NCBI GenBank assembly: GCA_014360005.1
Contig: JACIYI010000012.1
Location: 24,932 to 88,931, forward strand
Source: Candidatus Aminicenantota bacterium
GTDB lineage: Bacteria; Acidobacteriota; Aminicenantia; Aminicenantales; Saccharicenantaceae
Reading direction: 5' to 3'
Length of the DNA: 64,000 nt
Shown here: one piece after another, positions 55,731-64,000 of the stretch
Position numbering within the stretch: position 1 is the first letter of the stretch
How the letters are laid out: each line of letters opens with the position of its first letter
The notes under the pieces: model-generated
What the model was told of the DNA's origin: nothing
Seen by the model: only the letters and a program-made list of their open reading frames with translations
The model's database searches: none
Translations under genes and position numbers: made by a program

Positions 55731-56384
55731 TTAAAATCCTATCCCCAGCAGAATGGAAAATCCGCTGTTCCTGGCTTTGTCGGTCGGAACCGTAGTATTT
55801 TCGGACAGGATGTTGCTCAATCCGTAATGATAACGGGCATCAGCGGTAACCTTGAAGAGCATGGGTATCTTGATATCAAGGCCCAGTCCGCCGACAGCGG
55901 CCAGGCTGTTGCTCTTGAAATCGTCTTTGATATCTTCTGTTTCGCTCATGCCCATATAAGTAATTCGGGCTTTTGCCTTTTGCAGGAAACCATAGGAAGG
56001 CCCGCCAAAGATATAAAATTTTACCGGCCCGGCCGGAATGATGTTCAGTCTGACCAGGAGCGGGATTTCGATGTAGTCGAGCATGGCCTTAGTCTGGGCC
56101 AGGGAAGCCGGGTCGGAGGGGTCGAGCAGCATTTGCATTTCCATGCCGCGGCGAGAATAAAGAACTTCGGGCTGGAACCCAATTGGCCCTAAATTGAGGC
56201 TGAGGAAGGCCCCGAAACAATAACCCTGAAGATATTTCTGGCCGGGCATATCAATGGCCGGGCTGAACACTATCTTAGAATTGTTTAGTCCTCCTTTAAA
56301 GCCGAAGGTCACCAGGGCTTTGGCCGGAGAAGCCAGCAGGGCGATCATTAGAACCGTCAGAAAAATAACAACTCTCTTTTTCAT
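55731..56384 (-). CDS. PorT-like outer-membrane beta-barrel protein
   Basis: A 217-residue protein with a signal peptide (about 1-23, ending SPAKALV) and the PorT/outer-membrane-barrel pattern: FGFKGGLNNSKI at the start, GFQPEVLYSRRGMEM, LDYIEIPLLVRLNI in the middle and a closing FSILLGIGF. The role is unknown. AAGGAGG lies five bases before the ATG. Two small palindromes sit over its expected -35 region. Confidence 0.85.
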   Translation of the reverse strand: MKKRVVIFLTVLMIALLASPAKALVTFGFKGGLNNSKIVFSPAIDMPGQKYLQGYCFGAFLSLNLGPIGFQPEVLYSRRGMEMQMLLDPSDPASLAQTKAMLDYIEIPLLVRLNIIPAGPVKFYIFGGPSYGFLQKAKARITYMGMSETEDIKDDFKSNSLAAVGGLGLDIKIPMLFKVTADARYHYGLSNILSENTTVPTDKARNSGFSILLGIGF

Positions 56385-56407
56385 CGTTACCTCCTTCGAG
56401 ATACTCT

Positions 56408-56462
56408 ATTATATTTCTTGCTCTTGCCGCAAGAATTTTTTAGTTGCTCGCAACAATTTTTT
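56408..56462 (-). promoter_or_regulatory. PorT-like gene promoter with tandem palindromes
   Basis: On the minus strand a TATAAT (56413-56408) lies about 24 bases before ATG 56384. Upstream, over the expected -35, are two related units about 20 bases apart (AAAAAATTGTTGCGAGCAAC and AAAAAATTCTTGCGGCAAG), each with an inner palindrome. This looks like a double operator. No good -35 box is seen, which would fit an activator-dependent promoter. Confidence 0.45.
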
Positions 56463-56628
56463 ATCTGTTAAATTAGTCGAGGGAACGGGTAATTTATGAA
56501 AAAATAGTCGGTTGGAGTCCAGTTGAGCCTGTTTCCTGCTTGCCCTTCTTCTGCCCCCGCTGGTTATTCCAACCAGGTTATTCCTGGCTGCCTGTCCGGG
56601 AAGATAAAATAATCAATATTTTATGAAC

Positions 56629-57414
56629 TTAAAAGGCGATCTTGCCTGAGATTATCAGAATCAATCCCTTGTTATCACCATCAGGTGATGAGGAAACATT
56701 CATCCTGGAAACCCCAACCACTGTTCGATCACCTGATTTTAAGCTCAGGTGGCTATCTATTAGAGTAACCGGATTTATGGTAACCCAAAATCGCTCTCCG
56801 CTAGGTAATGATTTCATCTCTTTTCTTTGCCGCAGAGTGACATTCAGTTTAATGTTTCCCGATGGTTGGCCTTCAGCGACTTCTGGTTTTAAGAGAATCT
56901 CAAACTGGTTGTTTGGACCAAAATTAATCATGGATTCTTTTCTATCAATGGCTCTGACCATGGTAGCATCCAGGAGCTGGAAGCTCTTGAACCTGAGTAA
57001 CTTTTTCAGTTCTTTGACCAGCGGGTCGTTTTTGAGTTCAGGGTCAGTTGGCCCCTCAGCTTCAGAAGCGATGATGAGCTGGATGGTAAAGACCAGGTCT
57101 TTGGGCTGGACATCAATCTTCCTGATGGCCGCCAGGATTTTCTCCAGGTTTTCCGGGTTGTCAGATACAGTCAGGACGTTGCTCTTATTATCAGCGCTTA
57201 TTCGGGTATCGGGCCCAAAATAAGGAACCAGAAGGTTCCGCAGGGTCCCAGCTTCAACATATTTCAGCTTAACCACTTCCTGCTTCAACACCTTTGGCTC
57301 CTGCTGCTTAACCTCGTCTGTGGCCGCGGCCTTCAGGAAGGAATTCAGGCTGACCACCAGGGTGGTGGCCAGCACTAAAGTCAGGAAAAATTTGGTGGCC
57401 TTTTTAGTTTTCAT
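56629..57414 (-). CDS. Exported protein with secretin short (NolW-like) domain
   Basis: A 261-residue exported protein. After a signal peptide (about 7-29) comes a domain with KQEVVKLKYVEAGTLRNLLVPYF ... ISADNKSNVLTVSDNPENLEKILAAIRKID (about 45-105), the short domain that repeats in type II/III secretins and in FecR-like receptors. A beta-rich second half (about 110-261) follows. No pore-forming secretin domain is present, so it is not a full secretin. It overlaps the anti-sigma gene by four bases (57411-57414) and belongs to that operon, so it may be a signal receptor or target of the sigma system. Confidence 0.78.
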   Translation of the reverse strand: MKTKKATKFFLTLVLATTLVVSLNSFLKAAATDEVKQQEPKVLKQEVVKLKYVEAGTLRNLLVPYFGPDTRISADNKSNVLTVSDNPENLEKILAAIRKIDVQPKDLVFTIQLIIASEAEGPTDPELKNDPLVKELKKLLRFKSFQLLDATMVRAIDRKESMINFGPNNQFEILLKPEVAEGQPSGNIKLNVTLRQRKEMKSLPSGERFWVTINPVTLIDSHLSLKSGDRTVVGVSRMNVSSSPDGDNKGLILIISGKIAF

Positions 57415-58184
57415 TTTTTTACTCCTTCTAAGTTAAAGTTCCGGTCGAGAATCCAGAGGACCTGGATGCCCGATTCGGGGAGGATAAAAGCCATTTCTAC
57501 CCGGTCCGGCTGGGCAGCGGGCTGTTGTTCACTTCCGGCCGGAGAAGCCGGGCCCACCTTTTCTCCGGCACCACTTACAGGTCCGGTTTGCGCTCCTGTC
57601 AATTTTTCTGATGGTAGCGGTCGCGACTTAGCTGCTTCAACCCTGGAAGGCGGTTCCGGCTGAACCGGCTCCTCAGAAGAGGTAGAACCTGCAATTTGAG
57701 CCTCGGTTGTAGCCTCTTTTTTCAGGTTCAATTTCCGCTCCCCAGCTATGACCTTTTCTTCTGGCTGGCTTGTTCCTGTTAGATCATTGCTGGCCATCTG
57801 CTGAGCCGGGGGCCGCAGCCAGAAGTGGTCGATCAAGCGGTAAGAAAGTAAAAATATCAGGATTAACCCGGCTACAGCCACAGCTATCGGTGCTAATTTT
57901 CTCCAGGCCAGCTGCCAGGATAGAGATTTTCCAGAAATCAGAATTTCGCCCGAGGCAATTTTTTTCATCAATCCGGACCAGCCTTCTGCGTCCCACTCTG
58001 GTAGCTTCTGACGTTCTTTCAGGTCGGCCTGCTTGATAGCGGACATGGATTCCTGGAGGGTCAGGAATTCCTGCCGGCAGACTGGACAGTGGTCAAGATG
58101 TTCTTCTACTGCCCTGGAAGAACGACGATTAAGGTCGCCTGAAACGTAAAGCAACAATTTTCGGCCAACGGCTTTACATTTCAT
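57411..58184 (-). CDS. Zinc-finger anti-sigma factor
   Basis: A 257-residue single-pass membrane protein. The N-terminus is a zf-HC2 anti-sigma zinc-binding domain (Cys3, then HLDHCPVCR, a Hx3CxxC motif, about 30-36). A single helix (about 95-115, LAPIAVAVAGLILIFLLSY) crosses the membrane. The outer part is rich in Pro, Glu, Ser and Gln and probably disordered (about 125-225), ending in a short beta segment. It would hold the sigma factor encoded just upstream inactive until a signal arrives. Its ATG overlaps the sigma gene by eleven bases, with GGAGGAAAAA within the sigma gene. Confidence 0.88.
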   Translation of the reverse strand: MKCKAVGRKLLLYVSGDLNRRSSRAVEEHLDHCPVCRQEFLTLQESMSAIKQADLKERQKLPEWDAEGWSGLMKKIASGEILISGKSLSWQLAWRKLAPIAVAVAGLILIFLLSYRLIDHFWLRPPAQQMASNDLTGTSQPEEKVIAGERKLNLKKEATTEAQIAGSTSSEEPVQPEPPSRVEAAKSRPLPSEKLTGAQTGPVSGAGEKVGPASPAGSEQQPAAQPDRVEMAFILPESGIQVLWILDRNFNLEGVKK

Positions 58185-58782
58185 TTTTTCCTCCCGGCCT
58201 GCGGGTTGCTGTCTGCCCGGAAATAAACTCCCTGATCTTGCGGCGGGCCGAGCTCAAATTTACTCGGACAGAGATACTGGAAGTCTTAAGCACTGCGGCC
58301 GTCTCTTTGATGCTAAGACCTTCTAGGTCTCTCAACACGAAAACCTGCCTTTCTTTAGGACTGAGCTTCCCCAGACAGGCATTGATATCGAGCTGGATAT
58401 CGGAGCTGGTTTCGGCTGATAACTGGCCGGAAGCTATTTCTGGAATTTCACCCGAATCAGAATTACTGCCGCCCCACCCATTTTTCTGCCACCCATTCTC
58501 CAGATTGATTTCCAGCTTTCTATTTCGGTGCCAATCGCGGGCCAGGTTGGCCGCTATCTGGAACAGCCAGTTCCGGAAATTTCTGTCCGGGTCAACCCGG
58601 TTAAGATAACGGTAGCATCTGAGGAGCGTTTCCTGGGCGATGTCCATGGCTTCTTCCATATTTCCGGTCATCCTGTAAGCCAGATGGAAAAGAGATTGCC
58701 GGTAGGGTAGCACCAGTTCCTCAAAAGCGGTGCTTTCTCCGGACAGGGCTTTCTGCACCAGCTCTTTTTCTCTTTCATCCAT
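58174..58782 (-). CDS. ECF-type RNA polymerase sigma factor
   Basis: A 202-residue sigma70 family factor of the ECF type. Region 2 (about 15-85) has FEELVLPYRQSLFHLAYRMTGN, DIAQETLLRCYRYL and FRNWLFQIAANLARDW; region 4 (about 130-185) has LSPKERQVFVLRDLEGLSIKETA. A Ser/Gly/Asn-rich linker separates them. It is followed by its zinc-finger anti-sigma and a secretin-short-domain protein, a signalling operon. The ribosome site (TAGGTAG) is close to the ATG. Confidence 0.92.
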   Translation of the reverse strand: MDEREKELVQKALSGESTAFEELVLPYRQSLFHLAYRMTGNMEEAMDIAQETLLRCYRYLNRVDPDRNFRNWLFQIAANLARDWHRNRKLEINLENGWQKNGWGGSNSDSGEIPEIASGQLSAETSSDIQLDINACLGKLSPKERQVFVLRDLEGLSIKETAAVLKTSSISVRVNLSSARRKIREFISGQTATRRPGGKNEM

Positions 58783-59210
58783 CTACCTATGTATACCACT
58801 ACTTTTGACAGATTGTTAAGGCAGACCCATAGGTATTTCTTGAGGTAGATCTGAGAACTGAAAAACACCTACTCCGCTCTCCCTGGGATCACTTGGATAA
58901 CTGCCCCTGGGCCGGTCAATTCTTGCCGGGTTGGTTTTAGTTCCCTTAAGTAAGAAGAATAAGAAGAAGCGGTTAATCGATAATTCATGAAAGTTTTTAT
59001 GGGTCCAGGCTGAGTTTCTGGTCATCCTGGTCTTTTCTGGTTTTTCTTTATGTCACCCATATCTTTGAAGACAAAGATTTCGCCGGGACAAACAGGTTAA
59101 AAAGAAAGGTGAAAAATGAGGTAAAAAGTAATGACTCAAGACAAAAAATTTCTGTCTGGATTTTGATTTTTGTTATACTTTACGCGATGCTTTAGAAAAA
59201 TCAGGAAGAA
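58783..59210. other. Spacer between divergent sigma and sialidase genes
   Basis: A 428-base AT-richer gap. Apart from the candidate sigma-operon promoter it holds the AGGAAGAA ribosome site of the next gene and a TATACT near 59179 that could be a -10 box, but lacks a good -35. Confidence 0.45.
58790..58819 (-). promoter_or_regulatory. Possible promoter of the sigma-factor operon
   Basis: On the minus strand TTAACA (58819-58814), an 18-base spacer and TATACA (58795-58790) sit just before the ATG at 58782. This resembles a sigma70 promoter rather than the GGAAC-type sites of most ECF factors, so self-activation is not evident. Confidence 0.35.
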
Positions 59211-60377
59211 ATGATGAAAATTCGAATAATTTTCATAGGAGCCTTTATTTTTATCTGCCTGGTTCTGGTCTCCGGTTCCTTATTTTTTGCTAAGCAATCA
59301 GGAGAACGGTGGATTCATCCAGCCTGCCGGACGCTGGAAATCAGCCGAAAGGGACCATTCGTCCTGATGCCTGATGGTCCTCTGGCCACGGTTGATGATA
59401 AGGGTTTTTCGTTAAGCTATGACCGGGGGAAAACCTGGTCTGAGCCGGTGTTTGTTTGTCAGGGGCTGAACCCCTCCGAGCCAGCTTCCTATTATCTTCT
59501 TTGCACCAGAAACAACGTTCTCATCCTGGTTTATCTCAATTTTGAAGGCAGAAAATTTAGCTGGGATAATGAGAGAAACGAACCGGGTGATTGCCGGCTG
59601 GAAGTCTGGTCCATAAGAAGTTTAGACGGTGGAAAGACCTGGGTTGATAACCAGAAAATTCTTGGGGGCTACAATGCCAACTTTTTCGGGCTGATGCAAA
59701 CTGCCTCAGGACGGGTGGTGGTGCCCCTTCAGCACCTGGTTTCAGACCCCGGGCGGCTGGTAGTCTGTTCGTTTTATTCAGACGACGATGGACAGAGCTG
59801 GCAGCGAAGCAACTGGATTGATTTAGGTGGACACGGGCATCACGATGGGGCTTTTGAGCCAACCATCGCTGAACTGCCAGACGGCCGCCTCTTGCTGCTC
59901 ATCAGAACCGGGCTGGACCGCTTCTGGCAGGCCATTTCAGAAGATGGAAGATACTGGCGAATAATTCAGCCTTCAGCTATTGATGCCAGCAGCTCACCTG
60001 GATATCTTCTGCGATTGAAAAGCGGGCGATATGTCCTGGTCTGGAACAGGCTAAATCCAGAAGGGCGGGTCTATGAAAAAACCAGGCCTACGCCTTTCCA
60101 TTCCGAGCTTTCGGCTTCCTGGCATCGGGAAGAGCTAAGCCTGGCTTTCTCTGAAGATGGCTTTTCCTGGTCGCGGCCAGTGGTTATCGCTCGCCAGACT
60201 GGTGGTCAGCTTAGTTACCCTTATGTTTTTGAACCTGAGCCTGGCTTGCTCTGGGTTATTGCTGGATTTGCTTTCAAGAAATACTGGCAGGACCCCTGGC
60301 CCCTAAAACTGGAACTTCTGGAAAAGGATTTTATCGATACCTATGCTAAAGGAAGCAGAGAGCCAGGTAAAAAATAA
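59211..60377 (+). CDS. Sialidase-like (BNR/Asp-box) exported protein
   Basis: A 388-residue protein with an N-terminal signal or anchor helix (about 5-25) and a six-bladed sialidase-type propeller. At least five Asp-box motifs are visible (SYDRGKTW 69-76, SLDGGKTW 137-144, SDDDGQSW, ISEDGRYW, FSEDGFSW). Family blocks FEPTIAELPDGRLLLLIRTG and LSYPYVFEPEPGLLWVIAGF supply the expected Arg, Glu and Tyr residues. Such proteins may cleave sialic-acid-like sugars or related glycans; the real substrate is unknown. AGGAAGAA precedes ATG 59211 (or 59214). It may be co-transcribed with the M55 gene 75 bases on. Confidence 0.85.
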   Translation: MMKIRIIFIGAFIFICLVLVSGSLFFAKQSGERWIHPACRTLEISRKGPFVLMPDGPLATVDDKGFSLSYDRGKTWSEPVFVCQGLNPSEPASYYLLCTRNNVLILVYLNFEGRKFSWDNERNEPGDCRLEVWSIRSLDGGKTWVDNQKILGGYNANFFGLMQTASGRVVVPLQHLVSDPGRLVVCSFYSDDDGQSWQRSNWIDLGGHGHHDGAFEPTIAELPDGRLLLLIRTGLDRFWQAISEDGRYWRIIQPSAIDASSSPGYLLRLKSGRYVLVWNRLNPEGRVYEKTRPTPFHSELSASWHREELSLAFSEDGFSWSRPVVIARQTGGQLSYPYVFEPEPGLLWVIAGFAFKKYWQDPWPLKLELLEKDFIDTYAKGSREPGKK

Positions 60378-60451
60378 TGAAATAAAAAATAAACCTGGAC
60401 AACCTGAGGAATCCAGTTAACTTTGAAAATAAAGATTTCAAGGAGGGCAGA

Positions 60452-61357
60452 ATGAGTAAAAAATTTTTTGGCCTGGTGATGCTGCTGGCGGTATTTTATT
60501 TTTTGGTCTGGCCAGTGTCAGCTGAAGCTCAGGCCAAAAAACCCAAAGTCTACATTTCGGTGGATATGGAAGGTATTGCCCACGTGGTCAATGCCCAGAC
60601 AGCAGCCGGTCAGTTTGAGTACGAGCGCGGCCGGCGCTTAATGACCGCCGAAGTTAATGCCGCCATAGAAGGATGTCTGACCGCCGGAGCTGGCGAAATA
60701 GTTGTTTCTGATTCTCACGGCAATGCCCAGAATATAATTCCAGAGGACCTGAATGAAAAAGCCTTTCTCATCAGGTCCTTCCCGCGGCCGCTTCTGCAAA
60801 TGGAAGGAATAGATAGCAGCTTTGACGGAGTAATTTTCATCGGTTATCATCCTAAAGAAGGGACACCGGAAGCAAACCTTTCTCACACTATCTGGGGGAC
60901 CAAGTTTGCTGAAATAAAGGTAAACGGGAAGGTGGTTTCTGAAGCCCTGTTTAACGCCGCGGTGGCTGGTCATTTTGGCCTTCCGGTAATAATGGTCTGT
61001 GGCGACCAGCACGTGGTGAAAGAGGCCCAGGAGAACCTCGGCTCGGTGGAAACGGTTATGACCAAGGAATCCCTGGGCTTCCTTTCGGCTAAATCGGCCC
61101 ATCCAAAAGTTATCCAGGCCGAAATCAGGCAGAAGGCGGAAAGGGCAGTCCGGCGGCTAAAGGAAATGAAGCCCTATGTCGTAGCCAAACCGGTTGTGCT
61201 GGAGATTGCTTTCAAGAACATTTTTGATGCTGAGACCACGGCTTACCTGCCCTGGGTAAAGAGGATAGAAGGGAAAGCCATACGAGTGGAATTCAAAGAT
61301 ATGCTGGAAGCCAACCGCTTCATTACTGCTCTTTTTGCCATTAACAACCGAACATAA
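60452..61357 (+). CDS. Exported M55 D-aminopeptidase (DppA-like)
   Basis: A 301-residue zinc peptidase of family M55. All expected metal and active residues are visible: Asp38 and Glu40 in SVDMEG, His89 in DSHGNAQN, His133 in GYHPKEG, His145 in NLSHTIW and Glu164 in VSEALFNAA. Unlike cytoplasmic Bacillus DppA it has a signal peptide (about 1-27, ending SAEAQA). It therefore works in the periplasm, probably freeing D-amino acids from D-peptides such as peptidoglycan fragments. GGAGGG lies six bases before the ATG. Confidence 0.9.
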   Translation: MSKKFFGLVMLLAVFYFLVWPVSAEAQAKKPKVYISVDMEGIAHVVNAQTAAGQFEYERGRRLMTAEVNAAIEGCLTAGAGEIVVSDSHGNAQNIIPEDLNEKAFLIRSFPRPLLQMEGIDSSFDGVIFIGYHPKEGTPEANLSHTIWGTKFAEIKVNGKVVSEALFNAAVAGHFGLPVIMVCGDQHVVKEAQENLGSVETVMTKESLGFLSAKSAHPKVIQAEIRQKAERAVRRLKEMKPYVVAKPVVLEIAFKNIFDAETTAYLPWVKRIEGKAIRVEFKDMLEANRFITALFAINNRT

Positions 61358-61597
61358 AAGTAAGTCGTCTGGCCAAAAGCATCCTGGGTGAAGTTACCTG
61401 TTTAGGTAAAGAGCAATCTTTTAAGATTTTGGTTGACTTTTCGTCGGCAATAACCTGGGGACTAATAAGCATCAGTTCTGCACTTAGGAAGAGAATTGTC
61501 CCGGGGTTTAAGATGCTTATGGTTGTTTTATTTTTCTGTTTATTGTAATTAACTAAGGTAAGTTAAATTTTGGTTTAAGTACAAGTTTGAAACGCAG

Positions 61598-63577
61598 ATG
61601 ACACTCCTTCTGCTTCTGGAACTGGTTACCATCCTGGCTGCTTCCATCTTAGTTATCGTGGTTTTCCATCGCTTGAAAATACCGGCGGTGGTTGGTTTCC
61701 TGATAACCGGGATTCTCCTTGGTCCGGGTGGGTTGGGTCTCGTCCATGACCTGCGAGTGATTAATGCTGTGGCAGAAATCGGCGTAATGATGCTGCTTTT
61801 TATCATCGGCATTGAATTTTCCCTGGAGAGGCTGCAGCGAATCCAACGCTATTTCTGGTTCGGTGGCGGTCTGCAGGTTCTGCTAACCATCTCTGTTGTA
61901 ACCTTGATTTCTCGTTTGCTGGGGGCCAAAGTCGAAGAGGCTATTGTCTATGGCTTTCTGGTGGCCTTAAGTTCTACGGCAGTGGTGCTGAAATTACTAT
62001 CGGATAAAAAGCAACTGGACACTCCCCACGGCCAGATTTACCTGGGGATTCTGATATTTCAGGACATGGCTCTGGTGCCCATGCTGGCCATTATTCCACT
62101 TCTGGCCAATATTAAGTCGGTTTCCATCCTGGCTCTTGGCAGTCGATTTTTCCTGAGCCTGCTAGCTGTGGCGGTTGTCTTTTTCCTGGCCAGGAAAATC
62201 ATGCCCACTATCATTTCGCTTATTGTCAGAACCAGGATAAAAGAAATCTTTTTGTTTTCGGCTCTTTTGGCCTGTCTGGGAATGGCTTACCTGACAGCTT
62301 CTCTTGGGTTGTCTCTGGCGCTGGGGGCCTTTCTAGCTGGTATCATCATTTCAGAGTCCAGCTACAGCCTGCAGGTAGTTTCAGATGTTCTACCCTTTAA
62401 AGATGTTTTTAGCAGCCTGTTTTTCGTCTCCATCGGTATGCTTTTGGATACCAGAATTGCCTGGCATCTGAGATGGCAGGTGCTGGCCGTGGTGGCGGGT
62501 ATAATTCTCCTGAAGCTAGTCGTGGTTTTCTTGATCGTCAGGCTTCTGCGGTTTAACTCGCGAGTCTCTATTCTGACTGCTCTGGGACTGGCCCAGATTG
62601 GAGAATTCTCTTTTGTTCTGGCCAGAGTTTGCCAGGAGAATGAATTTATTTCCGGGCAGGTGTTTCAGATTTTCGTAGCTTCTTCGGTTCTGACTATCCT
62701 GGCCACTCCGTTGCTAATGGAAGCAGGGCCACGGCTGGTGGAAAAAATTCAAGAACGTGGCGTTCTAAGTGCGGAGATAGCCGGCATTGAAAGCGAGGGA
62801 CTGCGTGAACATGTGATTATTGCCGGCTTTGGCCTTAACGGGCGCGACCTGGCCCGGGTGCTGAGGGAAACCGGAATTTCTTACGTCATCGTTGATATCA
62901 ACCCGGAAACTTTTCGGGCGGCTTGTCAGTCAGGTGAAACTATGATTTTTGGTGATGCTTCAAGTCGGGTAATACTCCAGGAAGCAGCCATAGCCAGGGC
63001 TCGGGCGCTGGTAGTAGCCATTTCTGACCCGGCGGCAGCCAGGCGAGCGGTCAACCTGGCCCGGCGGCTCAATCCAGAGGTTTTTATTATCGTTCGGACC
63101 AGGTTTGTCTCGGAAATTGAAGAGCTCTATGTTCTGGGAGCCAATGATGTCATCCCCGAGGAATTTGAGACATCAATTGAAATCTTTGTTCGGGTTCTGG
63201 AAAAATATCATTTGCCCAGAAATATCATCAACACCCAGGTCCAGGTCATCCGCAGCGAGCGCTACGGAATCCTGCGGGGAGCCAGGTCTTCTTCCCGTCG
63301 CCTGACCGAAAAAATATACGATTACCTGGAAGCCGGAGTGGTGGAGACTTTCTTGGTGCCGGAAGATTCCTGGATTAACGGGAAAACACTGGGCGAGATT
63401 GACCTCCGGGGTAAGACGGGGGTAACAGTAATTGCTGTGGTGCGGAACGAGAAAACTCACAGTGGCCCCGGGGCTGATTTCCGGCTGGGAGCCCGAGATA
63501 TCCTGGTTCTGGTGGGGGACCATCAGGCGATGGACCGGGCCTTTGTCCATCTGGGAGTGGAGAGCGGAGCCGGTTGA
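61598..63577 (+). CDS. KefB-type cation/proton antiporter with TrkA-N and TrkA-C domains
   Basis: A 659-residue CPA2 family antiporter. About twelve helices (1-380) form the exchanger domain, with the conserved VVGFLITGILLGP and FIIGIEFSLERL blocks. A TrkA-N/RCK domain follows (about 403-525, HVIIAGFGLNGRDLARVL, nucleotide-binding GxGxxG), then a TrkA-C domain (about 570-655, ending in a VLVGDHQAMDRAF type strand). It exports potassium or another cation in exchange for protons and is gated by nucleotide or ligand binding. The start ATG 61598 has no clear ribosome site. It stands alone. Confidence 0.93.
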   Translation: MTLLLLLELVTILAASILVIVVFHRLKIPAVVGFLITGILLGPGGLGLVHDLRVINAVAEIGVMMLLFIIGIEFSLERLQRIQRYFWFGGGLQVLLTISVVTLISRLLGAKVEEAIVYGFLVALSSTAVVLKLLSDKKQLDTPHGQIYLGILIFQDMALVPMLAIIPLLANIKSVSILALGSRFFLSLLAVAVVFFLARKIMPTIISLIVRTRIKEIFLFSALLACLGMAYLTASLGLSLALGAFLAGIIISESSYSLQVVSDVLPFKDVFSSLFFVSIGMLLDTRIAWHLRWQVLAVVAGIILLKLVVVFLIVRLLRFNSRVSILTALGLAQIGEFSFVLARVCQENEFISGQVFQIFVASSVLTILATPLLMEAGPRLVEKIQERGVLSAEIAGIESEGLREHVIIAGFGLNGRDLARVLRETGISYVIVDINPETFRAACQSGETMIFGDASSRVILQEAAIARARALVVAISDPAAARRAVNLARRLNPEVFIIVRTRFVSEIEELYVLGANDVIPEEFETSIEIFVRVLEKYHLPRNIINTQVQVIRSERYGILRGARSSSRRLTEKIYDYLEAGVVETFLVPEDSWINGKTLGEIDLRGKTGVTVIAVVRNEKTHSGPGADFRLGARDILVLVGDHQAMDRAFVHLGVESGAG

Positions 63578-63681
63578 CCTTATTTCCAGCTCCGAGCCCG
63601 GAATGATTGAGGGCATTCACCGGCTGGCCTACCCGGTATTAAATCTCACCTGGCCTTGATAATATAGCGAGGATTGACCGG

Positions 63682-63713
63682 AAAAATAAACCCCTCCCTG
63701 TGCAGGGAAGGGT
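63682..63713 (-). terminator. Terminator of the last outer-membrane gene
   Basis: On the minus strand a ten-base stem with one mismatch (63712-63703 with 63700-63691, CCCTTCCCTG type) is followed by TTTATTTTT. It lies about 36 bases after the stop codon of the gene at 63749-64000. Confidence 0.7.
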
Positions 63714-63748
63714 GCGGATAGCTCGTCTTATTTCGCGCTCAGTCTGAA

Positions 63749-64000
63749 TTAGAATGCAATGCCCACGGTGGCGGACCAGACGCCGTTCTTAACATCGGGC
63801 TGGACGCCCTCTTCAATGGCTGTCAGAATCTTTTTCAAGCCCAGGCTGTACCTGACATCGATCATGAAATGGCGACCGAAATCAAGCCCGGCCCCGAAAA
63901 TGGCCCCGTAATCATTGTTAACCAGAAAACTTTCTTCCAGCGGGATGTCTTCCCCGTTTACCTGCAATTTTTCCCTGAGCTTGAAACCCACGGCCGGCCC
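63749..64000 (-). CDS. Outer-membrane beta-barrel protein, C-terminal part (runs off window)
   Basis: The last 84 residues of a protein whose start lies beyond the window. The visible part has typical outer-membrane barrel features: IFGAGLDFGRHFMIDVRYSLGL and a closing strand VWSATVGIAF with a terminal aromatic residue, much like the PorT-like protein at 55731-56384. The GTG at 63991 should not be taken as its start, since the frame stays open to the edge. Confidence 0.78.
   Translation of the reverse strand, partial: GPAVGFKLREKLQVNGEDIPLEESFLVNNDYGAIFGAGLDFGRHFMIDVRYSLGLKKILTAIEEGVQPDVKNGVWSATVGIAF

Noticed and set aside
1..64000. tRNA, rRNA, phage or transposase genes
   Set aside because: None was recognised on either strand by eye; a tRNAscan or Infernal run would be needed to exclude small RNAs in the gaps.

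Overview
The window reads as chromosomal DNA from a diderm (Gram-negative-type), probably anaerobic, peptide- and sugar-using bacterium. Several outer-membrane barrels, a lipoprotein, RND efflux pumps and many signal peptides support two membranes. An oxygen-sensitive class III ribonucleotide reductase operon, with no aerobic version in view, supports anaerobic life. Exported peptidases (S9, M64, M55), a membrane-anchored amidase, CBM9/DUF5916, SBBP and DUF6600 proteins together resemble Acidobacteriota or Candidatus Aminicenantes (OP8) genomes. That placement is inference from gene content; no rRNA or tRNA gene was seen. Base composition is even and moderately GC-rich, coding density is moderate with several 300-1000 base spacers, and no phage, transposase or CRISPR array was seen.

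Layout. 1-2.3 kb (-): ABC exporter ATPase and permease, then the start of a membrane protein. 3.0-5.4 kb (+): a kinase/PLP phospho-lyase fusion. 5.9-8.3 kb (-): exported S9 peptidase. 9.3-12.9 kb (+): MEMO-family protein with an extra N-terminal domain, agmatinase-family ureohydrolase, exported M64 peptidase. 13.9-15.8 kb (+): DUF3467 protein, FadL-type channel and a 65-residue protein, closed by a strong terminator. 15.9-20.1 kb (+): sugar ABC importer (binding lipoprotein, double ATPase, permease) and a Spy-like protein. 20.5-23.4 kb (+): FecR/DUF6600 protein and an exported unknown. 23.5-29.1 kb: glucose-6-phosphate isomerase (-), small exported protein (+), amidase (-), MFS transporter (+). 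29.2 kb: a 108-base inverted-repeat element.

29.4-33.5 kb: YjbQ (-), then nrdD, a glutaredoxin-like gene, nrdG and dut (+), a compact anaerobic dNTP-supply operon behind a sigma70-type promoter overlapped by an NrdR-like box. 33.7-35.9 kb (-): CBS-pair protein and ACT-malic enzyme. 36.2-43.8 kb (-): membrane fusion protein and two different RND pumps in one operon. 44.1-48.2 kb (+): large SBBP-propeller surface protein and an outer-membrane barrel. 48.4-50.1 kb (+): membrane protein with a decayed HD-GYP-like domain, and DUF429. 50.2-54.7 kb (-): CBM9/DUF5916 outer-membrane protein, DUF523-DUF1722, and a surface protein built from about 16-residue repeats. 55.0-58.8 kb: small exported protein (+), PorT-like barrel (-), and an ECF sigma / anti-sigma / secretin-short-domain operon (-). 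59.2-63.6 kb (+): sialidase-like protein, exported M55 D-aminopeptidase, KefB-type antiporter. The window ends in another outer-membrane barrel (-).

No single large undescribed system dominates. The best leads are the kinase-lyase fusion, the 16-residue-repeat surface protein, the 108-base inverted repeat, the MEMO protein with a possible PqqD-like domain, and the sigma/anti-sigma/secretin-domain operon.
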